DNA of 64,000 nucleotides from Tetragonia tetragonoides (lineage: Eukaryota > Streptophyta > Magnoliopsida > Caryophyllales > Aizoaceae). Shown piece by piece: positions 46,020-56,463 of the stretch (positions within the stretch are counted from its first letter, which is position 1; each line of letters begins with the position of its first letter). The notes below the pieces were generated by a model, which ran no database searches, was not told the origin of the DNA, and saw only the letters and a program-made list of their open reading frames with translations. The translations under genes were made by a program, and so were the position numbers. The stretch spans positions 46,728,807 to 46,792,806 of the forward strand of contig CM076139.1 of assembly GCA_038025085.1 (NCBI GenBank). Direction: 5' to 3'.

Positions 46020-46310
46020 GTTGTGTTCTAGTGAACATGAGACTAATGATCACCTTTTTTTGAGTGCACTTTTTGCATTCGAATATGGCAGAAAATAGTG
46101 AGGTGGGTGGGATTTTATCATGTTCCTACTACGTGTTCACGGGAAGAACTGGCATGGGTTTTGCAGAACACTAAGGGCAGAACTCCTAGAGCCCTATGCC
46201 TAAGTGCAATCATGACTGAATTCATTTACCAACTTTGGATTGAGCAGAACACAAGAGTATTTGAGGAGAAATCAGCAACAGTGAAGATGGTATGCAACCA
46301 AATTGAATAG
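46020..46310 (+). pseudogene. LINE zinc-binding (zf-RVT) and C-terminal fragment
   Basis: Continues the LINE after the hAT element: CVLCSSEHETNDHLF, then NTKGRTPRALCLSAIMTEFI and YQLWIEQNTRVFEEKS, the normal end of plant L1 ORF2 proteins lacking RNase H. Confidence 0.8.
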
Positions 46311-47202
46311 CTGTATTTCCGAGCGAGAAATTGTGCAAAGATGATGAGCTTCCTTAAAGGGAATTAAGGAGAGCATCTATAGTTATTAATGGTCTTAGCT
46401 ACCTGTTTTGTCATGTTAATTGGTGGTGATACCCTCCCTAGGAGGTGAGCTCCAACAAGTGCTTCCCTTTGGTTTGTATGTGTGTAGCTTTAATTTGAGT
46501 GACAGTGTTGTGTTTGCCTATAGGATTGTGTTGATCTTGGGCCGGTTTGTAATACTTATCTTGGTGATTAATAAAATCTCTTAATTACCACAAAAAAAAT
46601 AAAAAAATACAAGGTCAATACATTTATGTTTTATATTTCGGAATAACATGTTGTACATTTAGTTATTATGTTTAATATGACAAAATATCAAAAAAAAAAA
46701 AAAAAATTACTACGAAAAATCAGAATAAATAGGCAAAACTGGGAGAAATTCAACAAAATATGGAGAAAATAGCAAAAAAAAGGAAAAATTGTATTTTGTA
46801 ACTGAAAACATATGAAAATTGGGAGAAATTAGAAACAATTGGGCAAAATTGTAAATCAGTTGTAAAGAACATGCCCTATATCGATTTGTTCGTACTAATT
46901 TTTTGTTTTAATTTTGGTTGATGTTAATTGATTCTAATAATATTGAATCGACTTGGGCCCACCTAACTTTGTGGACTCTACTTCAAGTTCATAAATACTA
47001 CTTCATAATAGAGGTTTGTAGCTTATAAACTTAAAGCTCATAAATGATACTAAAAGTTCATATATTGTTGTAAACTAAAGGTTCATAATTGAAAAACTCC
47101 ATTGTCATACATCGAGAAGTAAGAGGGAGGTGCATGAATGTTGGCTATATGGAATAGGCTGGGGTGTGTTTCGATCGTGTTAACTTTAATATTTGCTAAA
47201 AA

Positions 47203-47406
47203 GGCGTGTTCGGTTATTAGCATTTTGCACAAAAGATAGTGTATCGCTAATAATCAGACGATTCAACCGTATCAAACATATATTTTGATGATTGGTTTTA
47301 CGAGAATTCAATCAGCGAATTTGATTGACTTTTCTCACAATGGAATCACTATACAACCCCGCATTTTCGTTTAGAGGATTGAGATTAATAAGAACAAACA
47401 CATGCT
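47203..47406. mobile_element. MITE-like element
   Basis: Imperfect inverted ends GGCGTGTTCGGTTATTA and TTAATAAGAACAAACACATGC bound about 204 bp of AT-rich DNA with ATTAGCA and TGATTG-type inner inverted words. The target duplication is not clear. Confidence 0.4.
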
Positions 47407-48567
47407 TTAAAAGTTGAACAATTTACAAATTATATTACACATTCATCGTAATTCGTAATAGTTCTTCACTGTACAAAAGTTTATGAGTTGGTGTTGTTAG
47501 AGAGTCATAGGGCCCACATATAGCATTTTATTGGAGAAATGGTAATTTTTTCTTCCCTATAAAAATTAGTGGGTAGATTTTCAATGAGTAACACTATTTT
47601 ATATTGGTAACTTTGCTCTTTTAATATTGAAAATCCCACTCTATCTTATAGTACCTACAAATCTTACTTTACCATTAAAACATAGTGCATCTCTTCTAAT
47701 ACTTGCCACATGACACATTCGAGATTGACACATGAGATGCTATGTAAGTCCCTAAATTCGTATGGTAATGACACGTAAGTTGTCACGTAAGCCGCTCATG
47801 CAAGTGTGTCAAACATTTATTTCACTTAATAAATACAAAATGACATAATTATTATCTATTGTTTAAGTTATAAAATCAAGTAACTTTTGTCACGCAACTA
47901 TATAAATTATAATTCTTACTCCATTGGACCAGGTTCGAAAAATACTTCAAAATGAGATACATATGTCCTATATTTGACTCTATAATGTTCGGTAGAAGTT
48001 ATAAAACATATACACTACACAATTTCTCCTTGCCATGTGACACTTGTACGAGGTATTCGTTATGTTTGTCATGTGGCCTTTATATCACCATTGAATTGTC
48101 ATGTGTGGTTATGTCATTCGTTGCTTTCATTGTATGATTATTCTGTTAGCTAAATTATCACAAAAATAGATAATTGAGTATCAAAACTTCTTTAATTAGA
48201 ATATTTACTTACTTCCTTTAAAAAAATAGAAGAGAAAAGACCCTTGATCAAATAACTATACCATCCGTGTAATTAAGACACCTACTATAACACCTAAAAG
48301 AATAGACAATATATTTTAAAAAAACTAACTTGAAGCATCGCCTGGAACAAAAACTAGTTAATGTTGAAATTAGAGTAATGTGAAGATCATGGTAAGTCCT
48401 CAATTAGGAAAGCGATCCAATTATTGTAAGTGGGTGAAACCAGAGTAAGTATTGCATTAGCTATAAACTAAAAAGGATTCATCAAATGTACCAACATAAA
48501 AACTAGAAAGTAAAAATAAATTAATAATTATTAATGTGATGATGATCATAATAGTAATAATAATTTA

Positions 48568-48631
<64 letters not shown>

Positions 48632-49800
48632 TTGTTTGAAAAGGATAATAAAACATGTTATTAGAAATGATATGCTAATAATAAATTTTAATGTTCTTTT
48701 GTCATTTTAGATTTTCAACAAGTATCACTAGTTTACCAAACATATTCACAAATCAACTAATACAATGCGATAGTTAAATCCACTAACACACTTTGGCTCT
48801 GCTGGTAAATGCGATTATTTACTATATGATAATCATGAAAAAAGACATAGGTGACGTCTTATAGTTTCCATTGCAACTAGAAGAATTATTTTAAAATGGA
48901 TCCATACAACTTAGGCAGACAATTGGTCTATATCGCAAATTATTGCATAGACTCTAGATTTTTAGGTAGTTATGTGAACCCAATAAAACTATATCCCAAA
49001 TAAAATAAAACGGTCACTAAAAACACTGAAATTCATATAATGTCGTTTATTAGTTATAGTTTCATTATGCGTTCCATTTTTCTTTAGTCCTAATTTCAAT
49101 TTTTTTTTTCAAGGTATGTGCCCATTTTGGTCTATGCAATAAGAATTGCAAAGAATATAATATGGGAAATTCTCACCCTCTTTTTATGGCCTTCAATGGG
49201 CATCAATGCCATTCCAGCCCTTTCCGTTCAATCCAAATCATACCCCCTACCGAACCCACAATGAAACACATTGTTATGCATACATTTTTTTTTTTAATTT
49301 TTTGGTTTACAACTAGATTATCCAACGTCGACCATCGTAACTATCTCTCGTTCTACCTGTAGGTATCTCAAAGAGTAAGACAGTTGACCAAAGAAATTTA
49401 AAACTCTACGAAATTCGAATCCTCGATATCATTAAGGATGGAAGAGTACTGCAACTCAATCACACCTCTGTCTCTGATTCATTGTTACGCATACATACAA
49501 ACCTACGAATACGTCCAAAAATCAGAGACCATGGTCCATATTCGTATCCGGTTCCAAATAAATTCTTTCCCCACAAAAACAAAGTTTATTGAGGCAAAAA
49601 CAAAAAGAGTGAACCAGGTACTGAAAATGAAAACTGTGGCAAACTTCTAAAACGAAAAAAAGTTTCATTTTTTCACCTTAAACCCATTTTCTCGCTTGAT
49701 TCAGTTGATTTATTGCACTTTTAATTTTGTATTTACACTTATTCTTTTCCACATTTTCCCTTTTTTTTTTTGTTGATTTTTAATAATTGTACTAAATTTT
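47407..49800. other. Intergenic, probably old mobile DNA
   Basis: No gene recognised. A degenerate Helitron-like end (AAGCATCGCCTGG ... CTAG then T) lies at about 48330-48358, and an (ATA)n tract at 48568-48631. Other open frames are short and featureless. Confidence 0.35.
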
Positions 49801-50915
49801 TGTTTTGATATTGTGTTAGCTTTGGTGGAGAGTACTCAGAGTAGCGATGATGAAGGGTTTTAGTGTTGTTCTGTGAAGAGTGCTTCTATAAAGGTAATAA
49901 TTGCTTCAAAAATGTCATTTTAGAACTTGGGTAATTGTTGTTCTTTTCCCTTTCATGTTTTATGATAAGTGGGTTTAGGTTTATATAGTTATTTGGGAAT
50001 ATTTGCCTGTTCAAATATGTTGCTTTGGTAGAATACTAGAATGTTGTAGGTATGTTCATCATGTTTTGTCAACATCTGTTTTCCAACCCAGAATTTGTTG
50101 GTATTGTGTGCTTATGAAGTGATTAGAACAATGGAGGAAAATGTGGCCTTGAATGTTGCTGTTTGTACTGTGGAGATTATGTGTATTCATCTTTTGGTTT
50201 GGCAACATCATGAGATTGTTGGTAGATAGTTCTTTTATTTCAACCTTATGGCAAAATGCTTTATCTGTTTCATGTTTATTACATCCACATGGGTGTTAAG
50301 TTGTTAGTTCTTTGGTCGATTGATCTTAGATCTCTCACCTTTGCCTTGTGGCCTGTGGGTGGATGTGAATACTCATCAGTTGGTCAACTTGGTTTCCTTG
50401 AGTTAAAATGTGTGAAACCGAGAGTTTCCGTGCATAAGAATTTTGGAGTGCTATAGTTTCCCTTTTGGGTTAGTTGAGGAGGGTCGGGTTTGTGATCTGA
50501 ATTTGATGGCAATGTTCCATACTAGTTGTAGGGTCGTAGGAAATTCAGGTGGCAAGGTTCGTGGAGATGTGCGATGTTTGCAGTGATTTCACGTGTTGAC
50601 TGGATGGAGCGAAGTGATCGGTGTTTCTCAGAATAAGTTATTGTTAGAAGTGCTTGGGTTTGGGATAACGTGGTGTGTTTTGGGTTGCTTTGGGTGTTTG
50701 GTCATCGGTTAATTTTTTGGATAACTTGGATGTCCCGGCTTTGCCCGACTCTTATTAGGATGTATTGCATTGAATAGTTTATTCAGGAGGATAGCTTGTC
50801 CTTTATTTGGTAACAATTTAATTTACCATAATATGTGATAGACAGGAAAAAGAAAAAAAAAACTATGCATAAGCAATTGTAATCAAATGATTGAACAACA
50901 TTTTATTCTAAAAGA
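49801..50915. other. Possible transcribed leader region, no coding frame found
   Basis: The sequence is less AT-rich and T-rich as in plant introns, and has GTAATA/GTAGGT donor-like words (near 49893 and 50048). It could be the 5' end of the damaged gene-like unit at 53300, but I cannot define exons. Confidence 0.2.
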
Positions 50916-51731
50916 TTATTTAAAGGCTGCTGTTATTGCCAGGTCATAAAATACTAATGCCAGGTTATTATTTCTGTGAGTTGACAATTTAACCCTTTAT
51001 ATTAACTAGGCAACCCAAATTATTCTCTCTTCATTTATAATAGGTGCCTTGTTTAGGTTTCCTTATTTATGTATTGATTATCTATGTATTTAATCATAAT
51101 GATAGCCAAATAAAAATCTTACCAAAATTACAAAGAACATTTCCATTTATACATACAAAATATCTAAGAAATTAGTAGAAGAGTTGTATCATGCATATGT
51201 TATGTGCTAAATTATTATTTAAAACTTTGTAGTATCCGTTCTTTTAGTTTTAAGATGGTTCAATGAAATCTCTTTTGTTTTGTTAGCCATGTATGTTTGG
51301 AAAAAAAAAGGATCTAGGTTAGCTTCTTTTTCTAAGAATTTGATTGGAGTGCTGCTGTGGCCTGTGGGTATAGCATACGTATAGAAAATAGAATTAGAAT
51401 TAGAATGCATGAGAAGTTATATAGCAGCCATGAAAATTCAAAAAGCTAGGCGATAGAGTATATGATATGATGAGAGCAAAATAATTTGTAACATGACATT
51501 CTCAATCTCTCTCAATCTCACTCCAAATTTTGTTGCTGAATTAGTGGAGCTATTGGATCCCTAAATTCAACAACTTCCATAAATTTGTTTGTAAATAAGG
51601 TCAATTAAAAATAATGGAGAGAGAATATGTTTATTGACTTATTAATATAAAGGGCTAAATTGACAACTCAAAGAATTATTGACCTGACATTAGTATTTTA
51701 TGACCTGGCAATAACAACGGCCTTATTTAAA
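50916..51731. mobile_element. MULE-like non-autonomous element with 9-bp target duplication
   Basis: TTATTTAAA is perfect at 50916-50924 and 51723-51731. The element (50925-51722, 798 bp) has inverted ends of about 80 bp that begin GGCTGCTGTTATTGCCAGG and end TGGCAATAACAACGGCC, with shared inner words CATAAAATACTAATG and GACAACTCA-type sequence. The interior is non-coding. Confidence 0.85.
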
Positions 51732-53329
51732 TTATTGAGCAGCATTGAATATGTACCTAAAAACAACATTCACTGATTCACCTATAATCTATGGAGTATA
51801 GTTTAGCCTTCTATGTAGATGCACCTCTAATTATTAATATGAATCGACTTTGATCGCCTTGGTTCTGTCAAGTGACTACTGTCTATGTGTGAAGTGTTGT
51901 CGGGCTGTGACTCTAGGTCCTCCCCATTTCATTCCACCTACTGAAATAGACTGTGTCAAGGGGGTGTCACTTGTCTGACTGTGACAGTACGTCCTTTGCG
52001 ACTGACAATCAAAATGGACAGTTGGACACTAGACATTCTATATCTGAACTTTTTGGCTGTTTAAATCATTAAGAATATTATAGAAAATGCTCTTGCTGAA
52101 ATTGTCATGAACTTGTTATGTATGGTGTTGAAACTTTATTGTAGATTTTATAATACAAGTGAATGTTATAGTGAGCCTGAGCATCTTGAAACTTCTCATA
52201 GGTTTCATATAATTATGTAGTGAATAATGAAATATGCAAAGCTCTGTGCTATTCTAGTTTCTGCACTTGAAATGTTTGAAGCATGCTCTTGCATTGACAT
52301 GTCGTTACCTCTCTTCTCTGGTCCTTCATGAAGCAATTGCTAAAGCTTTGTAATGCATATCAACTGCAAGTATTTTGTGGCTATGGCAATCGCTGCCTTA
52401 AAAATTGTTCAATGCCAATATAAGTCTCTGTGAGTGTGCATCTATACTTTTCCAATAATTCATGTAGCTGGCAAAGAACAATGGTGGTGTTGTCAACATG
52501 TTGTGGGGTTTCTGACATGCTGTATTCTTCTATCTGTGTTTCTTTGTTGGGTAATTTTCCCCAGTCCTCTTCTGGTTTGCATTTTAGTACTTCCTTTGTC
52601 TCCAAAATAATCTCAAGTTTAAGATTGTAATAAGATAAGGGGACATCGTCTAGTTTTGTCTACCCGTATAAATATTTGCAGTCATTAATTGATGTTTTCA
52701 CCTATCTTACATAATCTAGAGGACACCTTCTTATTTAGTGATTGTTATATAATTTCTTGGACTTATTAACATTGACAAACACTTACGGCTGCCTAAACTA
52801 GTTATGTCAACCTTTTTAGGGATGGAGGGTCGTAATATCATTTCTGTGTATTTTCCACTTCTGGATTTATTAGTTATCTAATTCTTGAAAATAGATCGTA
52901 GTGGAGGAGTAGGTGTTTGAAAGAGACATTGTCTTGTTTGATGTGAGATCCAGCTTCCTTTGCTGAGGTTTGCTGCGGGTTTTTCATCTTGAGGTAAACA
53001 GTCCAGTAAACAAGATGGTTGTTGCTAGGCCTTCATTAATAAGAGGTGGTTTTGGTAGTTGCTATATTTTTGCATCAGTGGTTGTGGTAGTTCTTGATCA
53101 AATGATTGAATATATATGTATACAATTTTGCGGCTTCAAGTTAAGTTAAGCCTAACTTACCATGTTTGGTCCTTTTGCTGAGAGGAACAATTTAGCCTGT
53201 GGTTGGCTGTTATGCACGTTCATCTCGAGTAAAAAAGGGGAGAAGGACCTTGTTTGATGTTCAAGCTCTACACTAGTCTTGCTCCATTTCAACTTTAATT
53301 TCAATTTGGCTTTCTGTTTTTTCTTTGGG
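51732..53329. other. Intron-like or intergenic DNA
   Basis: T-rich sequence ending in TTCTTTGGGCAG at 53321-53332, a good splice acceptor before the gene-like segment that follows. No coding exons recognised. Confidence 0.3.
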
Positions 53330-53332
53330 CAG

Positions 53333-53661
53333 GAAATGTGTCAAGTCTGATGTCTCCATTAAAGAAAGCAAGAACAATGGGACATCTTTCCTTGAGCTTT
53401 GACTACCAACCAGATACAGAGTACAAAAAGATGCTTGGAACTTCATCGAAAAATATGGTCACAGATCTTGGTGGTTTGATGAAGGCCATGTCATGTGTTG
53501 GTATCCTGCTACAACTTCTGCTATTCATAGGATTGGCTTTTTGTATGATAAATGTTTCGGCTTTTCTGGTGGCTTCAGTGACTGATATGATTGTTTATAC
53601 TTTGTTGTGTAGGCTTCATGTGATGCACACAAACCCATATGGGGTTCAGAAAGAAGGATAA
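53333..53661 (+). pseudogene. Unrecognised exon-like segment
   Basis: After an acceptor-like GGGCAG one frame reads KCVKSDVSIKESKNNGTSF, meets a TGA, and continues DAWNFIEKYGHRSWWFDEGH then VMCWYPATTSAIHRIGFLYD and KCFGFSGGF. The amino-acid composition (many W, H, Y, C) looks like real protein and not chance. I do not recognise the family. The stop inside it and the degenerate repeats downstream suggest a broken gene. Confidence 0.45.
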
Positions 53662-53859
53662 TTCATCGACTAAAGCATGAAATAAGAAAATTTTAACAAT
53701 ATTCATAAGAGATCAGGTTTCTTTTAGAGTAGCTCAGCACTGGTGACGCTTATTAACCTCTGAAAAGTTTGATGACTGTGCTCAACATTCAATATCTTCA
53801 AGAGTTTAGTTGATATAAACTTGTGCCTCACGGTACGGGTGGCTTGCCGACATATTACC

Positions 53860-55164
53860 TGAGAAAGGGTCCTAAAGGGCATCCCTTTGTTAGGCTATGA
53901 CAAGTTGTTGCATAGGATATTTATGGATGTGGATAACCTTGAGAGGGTAGGTCAGTTGGTAAGATCTTTGATATGTATTCCAGAGGTCCTAGGTTCGAGT
54001 CGCCGTAGGGCCACTGGAGGTTTACCTGGTTGCTATTTCAGAGTCCATGGGATTAGTCAAGCAAAGCTTAGATACCCATGCCATATAAAAAACAAAAGAT
54101 ATATGGATGTGGCTATTGTTTTCATTAACAAACCCTACTACTCACAAGCACTCTCTGCAAGCTCTGCGTGTTTACCATCACGATGACCACATAGTTAAAA
54201 TAAGTTTTCTAATGTGTGGTCCTTGAGGCTTGAGCTGTGGATTTTAATGAGAAGTGTGTTCAACTGTTTTATTCGCTGTCAGTTGAAGTTTTATAGTTCT
54301 CTGTAGAGACTTTGTTGCTGAGCTCCCATTGTGGGAACCTTAACTTGTGGCTAGCTACTGATTCTTTGTTGTCTCTGAAAATGATGTTTAAATACTATCT
54401 TATAGGCTAGCAGTCTAGCAGATTCTTTGTGGCTAGCATATTCTTTGTTTAACTTGTGGCTAGCAGATTCTTTGTTGTCTATCAATTGGCTATGTATGCC
54501 TCTCCTCCTTTGCCATCTCCCGCTCAACTCTATCTTCTAGGCAAAGCATCTGTTGACTGTTGAGTTGCCTTCTCTAAACACTGTTATTGTTAATAGCAGC
54601 CATGCTGAGGACGGGGCATCTCCTGATAAGATGCCACCCGGGGACGGCAATGAGCAGTTTCTTATCATGTGTGTTAACAACTTGTTTCATGTTCTTCATG
54701 ATGCTTCCAAGTTCCAACCAGGTGGGGGTTACAGAGGTTGATTTTGAGGGGTTTACTCCCATCAATGATGATCCTCTTGTGGATAAACACCTTCCTGATC
54801 TAGCTAAGAACCTTAACCTCCCTCTTGCCGCTGATGATCTCGTTGCTTATGCGGCTGAAGATCATGCTTGGCCTATTCCCCCCATCTGGCGGTCGATCTC
54901 GAGGCTGATCATTAGATTGATGCTGACGATAAATGTGAAAGTTCTGGACAAAGAATCTGCTCATCATAGCTATGTATGCCTCTACTCCTTTGTCATGTCC
55001 TGCAATATCAAAGGCATGCTCTTTTTGTCCACGCTTGACTGCTCTTCAAGTGTTGCATCTGCTTTGCCATCTCAGTTTGATTGCCATGGTGATATACTGT
55101 TGGTTCGTGGCAGTGTAGTAATGATTGGATTTTAAGCGGGATGCCATAGCCTCAATCATCCATT
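53860..55164 (+). pseudogene. Gene-like unit 1 of a duplicated, unrecognised sequence
   Basis: Matches 59210-60310 and 60680-61030 in the same order. Shared blocks: ACTCACAAGCACTCTC with AAGCTCTGCGTGTT, GCTGAG(C/T)TCCCA, CATGCTGAGGAC, GATAAGATGCCACCCGGGG, TTTCATGTTCTTCATGATGC and GATCTAGCTAAGAACCTTAA. Protein-like pieces include SHAEDGASPDKMPPG and PLVDKHLPDLAKNLNLPLAADDL. Frames do not stay open. It carries a SINE at 53933-54101 and ends at a truncated gypsy element. Confidence 0.6.
53922..54112 (+). mobile_element. tRNA-derived SINE in unit 1
   Basis: TATGGATGTGG at 53922-53932 and 54102-54112 flanks a body with A-box-like GTAGGTCAGTTGGTAAG, B-box-like GGTTCGAGTC and an A-rich right end. 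Same family as 59910-60057 (shared CCATGGGATTAGTCA). Confidence 0.85.
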
Positions 55165-56183
55165 ACAACGCCATTTGGGTAGTTGTGGATCGTTTGACGA
55201 AAGTTGCAAGATTCATCCCAATGAACGACACTTGGGAAATGGAGAAGCTAGCGGATGCTTACGTCAAGGAAGTCATGAGACTTCATGGTGTTCCAGAGGA
55301 TATCGTTTCAGATAGAGACTCGAGATTTCTATCTCATTTTTGGCAGAAATTGCAAGATGCTTTTGGAAGCAAATTGAAGTTCAGTACTGCTTTTCATCCT
55401 GCGACTGACGGTCAGATGGAAAGGACGATTCAGACTTTGGAGGATATGCTTCGAGCGTGTGCTCTCGAGTATCAAGGCTCGTGGGATACACACATTCCGT
55501 TGATCGAGTTTTCTTACAACAATAGCTATCATTCAAGCATTGATCGAGCGCCATATGAGGCATTGTATGGTAGAAAGTGTAGATCGCCAGTTTGTTGGAA
55601 CGACATTAGTGAAACTGCATTTTTGGGTCCTGAAATGATCCAGCAGGCCGTCAATGTGGTCAAGGTGATTCAAGCAAAGATGCGTATTGCTCAAGATCGC
55701 CAGAAATCATACGCAGATAGAGGTCGTAGACCTGAAGAGTTTGAGGTAGGAAGCAAGGTACTTTTACAAGTATCTCCTATCAAAGGTGTCATGCGTTTTG
55801 GTCGTAAGGGGAAATTGAGTCCTCGTTACATTGGACCTTACGAGATTATGGAAATGATTGGTGAGGTTGCTTATCGATTAGCTTTACCTGTGGAACTTGC
55901 AAAAGTCCACAGTGTGTTTCATGTCTCTCAATTGAAGCGATACGTACATGATCCAACTCATGTCGTTCAACCTGAAAGGATCGATCTCGATGAAAGTTTG
56001 ACTTATGAAGAGCGTCCTATCAAAATAGTGCATCGCAAAGGGCGCTCAACTAGAACAAAGACTATTCCGATCGTCAAAGTCATTTGGTCTCGACAAGGTC
56101 AAGAGGAATCAACATGGGAAGCTGAATCCATGATGCGCGAGAAGTATCCAGACCTCTTCCTAGAAGGTACTAGCCCCACTTGA
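55125..56183 (+). CDS. Ty3/gypsy chromovirus integrase core and chromodomain, 5'-truncated
   Basis: Starting near 55165 the frame has the integrase catalytic core: the first Asp in WVVVDRLTKVARFIPM, the second in DIVSDRDSRFLSHFW, and the Glu in HPATDGQMERTIQTLE. Then follow YEALYGRKCRSPVCW, the GPY/F-type FEVGSKVLLQVSP ... KLSPRYIGPYEI, and a C-terminal chromodomain (IVKVIWSRQGQEESTWEAE). Chromodomains target insertion to particular chromatin. Gag, protease, RT, RNase H and the HHCC region are missing. The first dozen codons (55125-55160) belong to the host unit, as comparison with 60280-60310 shows. No stop lies in the remaining part. Confidence 0.9.
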   Translation: MDFKRDAIASIIHYNAIWVVVDRLTKVARFIPMNDTWEMEKLADAYVKEVMRLHGVPEDIVSDRDSRFLSHFWQKLQDAFGSKLKFSTAFHPATDGQMERTIQTLEDMLRACALEYQGSWDTHIPLIEFSYNNSYHSSIDRAPYEALYGRKCRSPVCWNDISETAFLGPEMIQQAVNVVKVIQAKMRIAQDRQKSYADRGRRPEEFEVGSKVLLQVSPIKGVMRFGRKGKLSPRYIGPYEIMEMIGEVAYRLALPVELAKVHSVFHVSQLKRYVHDPTHVVQPERIDLDESLTYEERPIKIVHRKGRSTRTKTIPIVKVIWSRQGQEESTWEAESMMREKYPDLFLEGTSPT

Positions 56184-56184
56184 G

Positions 56185-56463
56185 TTTCGGGACGAAACTC
56201 CTTTTAAGGAGGGTAGAATATCACGCCTCGAAATTTCGTCTTTTTGCGTGTTTTGTTTATCGCTTTGCACGAATTGCATGTTCAAGCATTGCATGGTGCA
56301 TGCTAATCAACTTAGAATCACGATCGTACTTGCTCATCTTGCATATGTTAGTGTCCTAGAAATTGTTTTATACCTTCGCATGGGTAAACTCGTTTTGCTT
56401 TGGGAAGTGATTACTTCATGTCTCAAGTTTCGGGACGAAACTTCTTTTAAGGAGGGTAGAACG
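56185..56463 (+). other. Duplicated polypurine-tract region
   Basis: TTTCGGGACGAAACTCCTTT with TTAAGGAGGGTAGAA at 56185-56218 recurs at 56427-56461. The first copy is followed by ATCACGCCTCGAAATTTCG, which resembles the start of another LTR family. The second is followed by the actual LTR at 56464. About 205 bp lie between the two tracts. Confidence 0.8.

Larger units (their letters stand above)
42564..46615 (+). mobile_element. 5'-truncated LINE (L1 type) with target duplication, carrying a hAT insertion
   Basis: AAATACAAGGT at 42564-42574 and 46605-46615 flanks a body that starts inside the reverse transcriptase and ends in AATAAAATCTC and an A-tail. Domains in order: RT (KVDIQKAYDSLEW, then THLIFADDLLLFARG with the catalytic FADD), the post-RT region (PFKYLGVLLS, KITSWTSKHLSYAGR), GGLNLLNLQLWNKAAIIKVF, and the zinc-binding region CVLCSSEHETNDHLF split from the rest by the hAT element. 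A TGA replaces a codon before GDKLSP near 42760, and a T-run insertion near 43410 shifts the frame. Without hAT, the LINE part is about 1.9 kb. Confidence 0.9.
42127..46876. mobile_element. MITE-like element interrupted by a LINE
   Basis: Ends GGGCTCGTTTGG and AAGAACATGCCC are imperfect inverted repeats with TAT on each side. Both flanking parts (42127-42574 and 46616-46876) share repeated phrases such as GAAAATTGGG and AGGAAAAAT. Without the LINE and its target copy the element would be about 0.7 kb. A long (ATT)n tract lies at 42295-42541. Confidence 0.55.

Noticed and set aside
48330..48358. Second Helitron 3' end
   Set aside because: CTAG-T is present, but the preceding hairpin is too degenerate to claim it as a separate feature.
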